A stretch of DNA of 64,000 nt from Castanea sativa (taxonomy: Eukaryota > Streptophyta > Magnoliopsida > Fagales > Fagaceae). The position numbers were made by a program, and so were the translations under genes. This document shows, in pieces, positions 57,765-64,000 of the stretch; the stretch's first letter is position 1; each line of letters starts with the position of its first letter. The notes beneath the pieces were generated by a model. That model saw only the letters and a list, made by a program, of their open reading frames with translations, was not told the origin of the DNA and did no database searches. The stretch lies in NCBI RefSeq assembly GCF_040712315.1, contig NC_134017.1, positions 14,414,001 through 14,478,000 of the forward strand. Direction: 5' to 3'.

Positions 57765-59200
57765 ATGCATACTAGCAGGAGCCAGTCTCGAGAAGGGAGT
57801 CACATCTTCCACGAGGAGAACACCAGGAGCTTATCGCTGGAGATTAACCATCTTCGTAGGAGGCTACGCCGCGAGTGACGAAGAAGGACTCCCTCAAACT
57901 CTGACCCTTCTTCTGAGGACGAGGAAGATGGTAGCTACAGGCCCAGGTCCAAGACTCCTCCCAGTGAGACTTTTTCGTACGATGAGGACCATCACTACGA
58001 GCGGAGGAGCAAAAGTCCGCCACACAAAGGTCTGGGCAATGATGCTATGAGTAGTGCTCTTAACCAGATCTCCAAATCACTGTTTACGCATAGAATCGAA
58101 GGAGGAAAGCTTCCTCTGCGTTTTACTCAGCCAACTTTCACCATGTACTACGGAAGAACAGATCTCGTGGAGCATGTGAGCCACTTCAACCAAATAATGG
58201 CTGTGCACTCCAAGAGCGAGGCCCTGATGTGCAAGGTATTCCCATCTAGCTTGGGGCTTGTGGTGATAAGGTGGTTTGACGGCCTGAAGGAAGGCTCTAT
58301 CAACTCCTTCAAGGAGATTACTCGGGCGTTTGGGGCCCGTTTTGTGACTTGCAGCAGGTTCCTCGGCCCTTGGACTCTTTATTGTCCACGACAATGCGGG
58401 AGGGGGAAACCTTGTAAACGTACTCCGACAGGTACTGGGAAATGTTCAACGAGATAGATAGGGACTTTGATGATGTGACCATAAGAACCTTCAAGGTCGG
58501 CCTACCAACTGAGCATGATCTGAGAAAGTCTTTGACTAGGAAACTGGTCAAGAGTGTGCGTAGGCTCATGGATCGCATTGATGAGTATAAGTGGATTGAG
58601 GAGGACCAGCAATAGGGAAAGGGGAAGGCTAAGGTAGTCCCTCAAGATAGAAGGGATCTCAGGTCGGACAGGTAAAATAACAGTCGACCTCGGAGAGATT
58701 TTGCGGGGCACTTTGGATCAACTACTACTCAGGTAGTTTACTGTGTTCTGAGAGCCGATACAGCAGACCCTGGAAAAAATCAAGAACGAGCCATACTTTC
58801 AGTGGCCAAACAAGATGGGGGGAGACCCCACGAAGCGCAACCAAAGTCTTCATTGCCAGTACCACCAAGAACAAGGGCATAATACCTATGATTTTAGGAC
58901 TTTGTAGAGCCACTTGGAGCAATTAGTTAAGGCAGGAAAGTTGAAGCAATTCCTACATCAGCCCAATGGACAGGGCGGTCAGGCAAGGTCAGTGGCCCAG
59001 AGGGACGCTTCGGCAAGGCCGCCTTTGGGTACAATCTGTGTCATCCTGGCTGCCTCAAGAAGAACTGGTTCTCAGCCATCCAGGGTGATGTCTGTGGCTC
59101 GGCAACCTGTAGATGGCTCATCCTCTAATCCAAAGAAGAGTAGAGTGGAGGTCCGACCAAATTTAAGCTTTTTTGACAAAGACAAAGTGGGAGCCTTGTA
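57660..59200 (+). pseudogene. gypsy-2 gag
   Basis: Starts MAGSGQDWVEFIGSQRQDQL with a basic coiled segment, then TGA at 57876-57878. The capsid domain follows: GGKLPLRFTQPTFTMYYGRT, HVSHFNQIMAVHSKSEALMC and KVFPSSLGLVVIRWFDGLKE. After a frameshift near 58360 come YWEMFNEIDRDFDDVTIRTF and KVGLPTEHDLRKSLT; stops lie near 58612 and 58672. The tail (58914-59201) has LVKAGKLKQFL and a low-complexity basic segment, as in Tat gags. Dead. Confidence 0.85.
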
Positions 59201-59671
59201 GCTACACGATGATGCCCTAGTAGTTACCCTCAGGATAGGTGGGTATGATGTGAAGAGGGTGTTGGTAATCAGAGCAGCGGGGCAGAGATCATGTACCCGG
59301 ACTTGTTTAAGGGAATGAAATGGAGGTCCGAGGACCTAACCAGCTATGATTGCCCTCTAATAGGGTTCGATGGCAAAGTTGTCATTCCAAAAGGCCAAAT
59401 TCGACTACCTGTCCAGACAGGGACAAAGGTCGTGGGAGTGAACTTCATCATGGTAGATGTTTATTCCCCCTACACCACCATTATAGCAAGGCCTTGGCTT
59501 CACTCCATGGAGGCCGTATCTTCCACCCGGCACCTGAATGTGAAATATCTGTTTGGACAACGAGTCGAGGAACTAGTGGGGAGCCAGTCCATGGCCAGGC
59601 AATGCATGGTAGCCGCAGTCAGACATCAGATTAGGAGCGAGTCCTCGGCCTCTGTGGCCAAAGACTTATAG
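59201..59671 (+). pseudogene. gypsy-2 protease
   Basis: The retropepsin body reads SSGAEIMYPDLFKG, PLIGFDGKVVIPKGQIRLPV, GVNFIMVDVYSPYTTIIARP and WLHSMEAVSSTRHLNVKYLF. At 59264-59270 the expected Asp codon of the active site is damaged: the frame upstream (RVLV) and downstream (QSSGAE) disagree by one base, consistent with a one-base deletion in that codon. The catalytic Asp is therefore absent. Confidence 0.83.
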
Positions 59672-60560
59672 CAATCAAGGCTGCCAGAGTTGTCTCCGAG
59701 GGCAGCGGCAGAAGGGGTTAAGTGTGAGCAACTAAAAAAAATTGTTATTGGCAACGACGAGGAGAAATTCTTCCAGGTCGGAGTTCAACTACCTCCTCAG
59801 GAGAAGAAAGAGCTGATAAATTTTCTTAGAAAAAAACATTGACGTATTTACATGGAGCACTTACAAGGCCCCTAGAGTGGATTCGGACTTCATCTGTCAC
59901 CATCTAAACGTCAATCCATCTGTCCTCCTTAGAAAGCAACCACCTCGATGCTTGTCTAAAGAACAGTCTGATGTTGTCAAGGAAGAAGTGCTTAAACTTA
60001 AGCAGGCTGAGGCCATAAAGGAAGTTTTTTACCCCAAGTGGTTGGCCAACACAGTGGTGGTGAAGAAGAAAAGTGGGAAATGGTGGGTGTGTGTAGATTT
60101 CATGAACTTAAATAAGGTTTGCCCAAATGATCCTTTCCCCCTGCCTCGGATAGATCAGCTGGTGGATGCAACTACGAGCCATCCTCGGATGAGCTTCTTG
60201 GATGCTTTCCAAGGATACCACCAGATACCCTTGGCTCGAGGTGATCAGGAGAAGACTTCTTTTCTTACACCCACAGGGAATTATCATTACAAAGTGATGC
60301 CCTTGGGCTGAAGAATGCGGCTTCTACTTATCAGAGAATGATGACCAGGATGTTCGAACCACAACTAGGCAAAAACATTGAGGTCTACATAGACGATATG
60401 GTGGTAAAGAGTAAGGCGAAGTCCGAGCACATAAATGATCTTGGAAATATTTTCGAGATACTGAGGAGACACAATTTGTGCCTCAATGCCGCTAAGTGTT
60501 CTTGTGGAGTGGGCTCTGGCAAGTTTCTGGGTTATATGTTTACCTACTATGGAATTGAAG
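59672..60560 (+). pseudogene. gypsy-2 reverse transcriptase
   Basis: 59877-60311 holds the fingers and palm start (WLANTVVVKKKSGKWWVCVD, FMNLNKVCPNDPFPLPRIDQ, FLDAFQGYHQIPL, NYHYKVMPLG). One base is missing at about 60309, so the FGLKNAASTYQRMM motif continues in another frame, with intact YIDDMVVKSK at about 60390. The thumb follows (CSCGVGSGKFLGYM). The unusual tryptophan in KWWVCVDF, usually KWRVCVDF, is another sign of decay. Confidence 0.9.
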
Positions 60561-61123
60561 TCGACCCAGATCAGATTAGAGCAATTCACGACCTACAGCC
60601 TCCTCGGAATCCCGAAGAGGTCCAAAAGTTGACAAGGATGACTACCGCTTTAAATCTATTCATTTCTCGATCAGCGGACAGATGTAGGCCTCTCTTCCAG
60701 CTGTTGCATAAGTGGAAAGGATTTGAATGGATAGAGGAGTGTTCCTCAGCCTTCCAACAATTGAAGGAATATATTTCTCGACCACCTATTATGTCCAAGC
60801 CTGAGGAGGACGAGGTTTTGTTCACTTACATTGTTGTAGCCTCACATGCGGTGAGCTTGGTATTGGTGCGGGATGAGAATGGGGTGCAAAGATTGGTTTA
60901 TTATGTGAGCAAGTCATTACATGAAGCAAAGGTTCACTACTTACCATTGGAGAAGGCTATCTTGGCAATAGTGCATGCTACGCGGAAGCTGCCACACTAC
61001 TTCCAGGCTTATACTGTTGTGGTTCTAACCCAACTCCCTCTCTGATCATTACTTCAGAAAGCTTATTACACAAGGAGGGTTGCGAAATGGGCAACGATCC
61101 TAGGAGCCTTCTATATCAGATAC
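60561..61123 (+). pseudogene. gypsy-2 RNase H
   Basis: Connection and RNase H: VQKLTRMTTALNLFISRSAD, EWIEECSSAFQQLKEYIS, FTYIVVASHAVSLVLVRDEN, RLVYYVSKSLHEAKVHYLPL and EKAILAIVHATRKLPHYFQA. A TGA at about 61043-61045 stops it; the frame continues to YMPRTSIKGQVLADLVAEF. Confidence 0.87.
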
Positions 61124-61543
61124 ATGCCTCGCACCTCCATAAAAGGGCAGGTCCTCGCCGACTTAGTAGCTGAATTCGCTGAGCCTTCGTTTGAAGAAAG
61201 CGGTGAGAGGTCGAGCATGGATGGAAAATTAGTTGGGATGATCTCCTTACAGGAACCTCAACCTTGGAAGGTGTATGTTGATGGTGCGGCAAACCAGAGG
61301 GGATTAGGAGTGGGACTAGTTGTGGTGTCTCCTAAAAGGATTATCATCGAAAAATCCTTAAGACCGGGCTTCTCGGCCATGAACAATGAAGCTGAGTACG
61401 AGGCTTTGCTAGAAGGGATGGCCATGGTTCAGAAAATGGGAGGAAGAGCAGTGGAAATGTTTTCAGATTCGATGTTGGTTGTAGGCCAAGTAAAGGGGGA
61501 ACTAGAGGAACCTCGCCACAACAACAACACGTTGAAAACCTGA
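61124..61543 (+). pseudogene. gypsy-2 second, archaeal-type RNase H
   Basis: WKVYVDGAANQRGLGVGLVV (first Asp), NNEAEYEALLEGMAMVQKMG (Glu) and VEMFSDSMLVVGQVKGELEE (Asp). This is the additional RNase H acquired by the plant Tat lineage. The frame is open until a stop at 61541-61543 near GELEEPRHNN. Confidence 0.9.
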
Positions 61544-62976
61544 ACCGGGCTAGACACTTGCAATCAGGATTTGAATCTTTTTCCTTGTACCAAATCTTTA
61601 AAATCAATATGCATGCTAATTCCCTCACCACTCTTGCAACCTCCTAGGCGTAGAGTCTACCCCGAGTCATCTTGCTCGAGGATCTATGCAACCCTAGCGA
61701 GATGGAGAGGAAAAAGGTCCAGGTTCATAAACTGAAGGTGAGACTTAGCTGGATGGATCATATTGTCCTATTCCTTAAAGATGACATCTTACCCTAGGAA
61801 AAGGGCAAGGCTGATAAGGTGCGAAGGATGGCTTCTCAATGTTGGCTTTCCAAGGACCAAAAGCTGTACAAACCCTCTTTTTCTGGGCCATACCTGCTAT
61901 GCATCCATCTTGAAGTAGTAGAACCACTCCTAGAAGAGTTACACGAGGGAATTTATGGAAGTCATACGGGAGGCAGATCCATGTATCACAAGGCCCTTAC
62001 GTAGGGATATTTGTGGCCCAATATGCAAAGGGAAGCGCAAGAATACGTGAAAAACTGTGACCAGTGTCAGAGATTCGCTCCTAACATTCATTAGTTAGGG
62101 GGCGTTCTTAATCCTCTTTCCAGTCCCTGGCCTTTTTCCCAGTGGGGCTTGGACATTGTGGGACCCTACCCCAAGGCAACGAGAAACATGAGATGGCTTT
62201 TGGTCGGCACTGATTACTTCACCAAGTGGGTTGAAGCTGAGCCACTAGTAAATATTAGGGATGTGGATGCCAAAAGGTTTGTGTGCCAGAACATTGTCAC
62301 TCGGTTTATGATTCCTCATACCCTCATCTCATACAACAAGCTTCAGTTTGATAGCAAGGCTTGTGGTGAATTGGATATCACAAATAGGTACTCCACTCCA
62401 GCTTACCCCCAGGGGAACGGGCAAGCCGAGGCTATTAATAAGGTTATAGTGAGTGGACTTAAGAAAAGGTTAAATGATGCAAAGGGCAAATGGGTGGACG
62501 AGCTTCCACATGTCCACTGGACATATCGGACCACTATTCGTAGGTCAACATGGGAGACCCCCTTTTCAATGGCCTATAGGGCCGAGGCTGTGATTCCTCT
62601 CGAGACTGGATTCCCAACGCTGAGGACTAGCTTATTCACCCCAGACAGCAATGACAACCTACTAGAAAAGAGCCTGGACCTAGTTGAGGAGTGAAAAGAA
62701 AATGTCATGGTTCAATTAGCGTATTACCAGCAAAAACTCAAGCAAGGGTATGACTCCCATGTGAAGTTAAGATCGTTGAACCCAGGGGACTTAGTTCTAA
62801 GGAAGGTGGTGGGCACTTCAAAAAACCCAGCATGGGGGAAGTTAGGGCCCAATTGGGAAAGGTCGTACCGTATCACCTCGATAGTAGGCGTAGGAGCATA
62901 CTTCCTAGAAGATCTAGACGAAAAAGTTGTGTTGCGACCTTGGAATGTAAATAACCTACGATGGTACTATTATTAA
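61544..62976 (+). pseudogene. gypsy-2 integrase
   Basis: The H2C2 zinc finger (HEGIYGSHTGGRS ... CDQCQRF) is broken by TAG at 62002-62004 and near 62092. Core: GLDIVGPYPKATRNMRWLLV with the first Asp; the second, normally LISDNG, reads LISYNKLQFDS with Tyr at 62332-62334; Glu in GNGQAEAINKVIV. Several residues after FDSKA are lost. The C-terminal part (62707-62976) has LAYYQQKLKQGYDSHVKLRS, LNPGDLVLRKVVGT and GKLGPNWERSYRI. The Asp-to-Tyr change alone would abolish strand transfer. Confidence 0.9.
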
Positions 62977-63039
62977 TGAAAGGCAGCTCTGCCATGTTTT
63001 CATTTATGACATTATGTGTTGTGTGTATTGCTTGTTCGA

Positions 63040-64000
63040 ATATTAAATAGAACATTGGTTATGCCTAGCTCCTCAAACCACATACCTTGGGCAAATTAAT
63101 ATTCTTGGGTATTTCTCTAATTATTAAATAGAATCTTGGTCGTACTTGGCTCCTCGAACCACATGCCTTGGGTAAATTAATACTTCACATTATTTCTAAG
63201 TGTTAAACAGAACCTTGGCCATGCTTGGCTCCTTAGACCACATACCTTGGGTAAATTAACATTTCCCAAAATTTCCCTGAATATTAAACAGAACATTGGT
63301 TATGCTTGGCTCCTTGGACCACATACCTTAAGTAAATTAATATTCTTTGGTATTTCTCTAAGTATTAAACAGAACCTTGCCATGCCTGGCTCCTCGGACC
63401 ACATGCTTTAGGTAAATTAATACTTCACCTTATTTCTAAGTGTTAAACAGAACATTGACCATGCCTGGCTCCTCGGACTACATGCCTTGGGTAAATTAAT
63501 ACTTCACATTATTTCTAAGTGTTAGACAGAACCTTGGCCATGTTTGGCTCCTCAGACCACACGCCTTGGGTAAATTAACCTCCTTAGTACTTCCCTGAAT
63601 ATTAAACAAAACATTAGTTATGACTGGCTCCTCGGACCACATATCTTAGATAAATTAATATTCTTGGTTATTTCTCTAAGTATTAAATAGAACCTTGACC
63701 ATGCCTAGTTCCTTGGACCACATGCCTTGGGTAAATTAATACTTCACATTATTGCTCTAAATGTTAAACAGAACCTTGGTCATGTCCGGCTCCTCGAACC
63801 ACATGCCTTGGGTAAATTAACATTCTCCATTATTTCTCTATGTATTAAACAGAACCTTAGTCATGCTTGACTCCTCGGACCACATACCTTGGGTAAATTA
63901 ATAATTCACATTAATGCTCTGCTCTGTGTGTTAAACAGAACCTTGGCCATGTCCGGCTCCTCGGACCACATGCCTTGGGTAAATTAACACTCCTCACTAT
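63040..64000 (+). repeat. About 80-bp tandem array after integrase
   Basis: Twelve consecutive imperfect units, each with taaacagaaccttgg, catg(c)(c/t)tggctcctcgg, accacatgccttgggtaaat and a tattctaagtgt-type spacer. Unit starts near 63044, 63126, 63204, 63285, 63365, 63445, 63523, 63603, 63683, 63763, 63846 and 63930. The array runs to the window edge. Such arrays between integrase and 3' LTR are typical of Tat/Ogre elements. Confidence 0.93.

Larger units (their letters stand above)
56560..64000 (+). mobile_element. gypsy-2: Tat-type Ty3/gypsy element, 3' LTR beyond window
   Basis: LTR, primer site, gag, protease, reverse transcriptase, RNase H, second archaeal-type RNase H, integrase, then a long tandem array. 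The dual RNase H and the tandem repeats between integrase and 3' LTR are features of the Tat/Ogre lineage. Many stops and indels inactivate it, and catalytic residues are lost in protease and integrase. Same lineage as gypsy-1 and opposite orientation. Confidence 0.92.

Noticed and set aside
63040..64000. Regular repeats resembling a CRISPR array
   Set aside because: The units are about 80 bp, contiguous and similar throughout with no unique spacers, and they sit in a plant retrotransposon.

Overview
The window is plant nuclear DNA. It is AT-rich, has spliced genes with GT-AG introns, and is packed with LTR retrotransposons, an L1-type LINE and DNA-transposon remnants. The kinase family, the long introns and the dual-RNase-H Ty3/gypsy elements suggest a woody eudicot; Fagaceae is my guess, but nothing here proves a genus. 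There is one apparently intact host gene, several host-gene fragments, and the rest is mobile-element or low-complexity DNA. REGION BY REGION: 1-5955 is the 5' two thirds of a minus-strand Ty1/copia element (copia-1; 5' LTR 4522-5955), inserted into a minus-strand Tat-type Ty3/gypsy element (gypsy-1, 5956-10115; LTR 9533-10115). 10116-13471 is intergenic and holds an old diverged duplication; one copy carries a small MITE. 13472-20980 is a complete-ended minus-strand copia-family element (copia-2) whose interior is scrambled: gag-like sequence lies where reverse transcriptase should be. 20981-23155 is intergenic, with a hAT-type transposase remnant. 23156-35911 is a plus-strand, nine-exon receptor-like kinase (RLK) gene that reads through without a break to 816 aa. 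It has a malectin-like ectodomain, one membrane helix and a CES101/SRK-type kinase. Its introns hold a nested solo LTR, a transposon-like frame and partial duplications. 36000-40900 holds broken RLK relatives: a terminal kinase exon split by a solo LTR, and a malectin/LRR-type RLK exon. 40993-44811 contains a MULE-like foldback element, two solo LTRs and an LTR fragment. 45082-48690 has foldback MITEs, two exons of pyruvate dehydrogenase E1-beta with their intron, a multi-hairpin element and a minisatellite. 48777-54461 is a full-length but dead LINE with a perfect 10-bp target duplication. 54995-56199 is a non-autonomous hAT element. 56560-64000 is a plus-strand Tat-type gypsy element (gypsy-2) with a duplicated LTR/primer-site/gag junction and an 80-bp tandem array after integrase; it runs off the right edge. 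HOW IT FITS TOGETHER: the locus looks like the wreck of a local RLK cluster. Segments flanking the intact gene recur around the dead copies, and mobile elements inserted into those copies. Paired copies give empty sites for several insertions. Most stop codons in the old elements fit single C-to-T or G-to-A changes, as expected from long cytosine methylation. I found no prokaryotic system, CRISPR array, tRNA or rRNA. The most unusual item is the malectin/CES101-type receptor chimera, followed by the scrambled copia-2.
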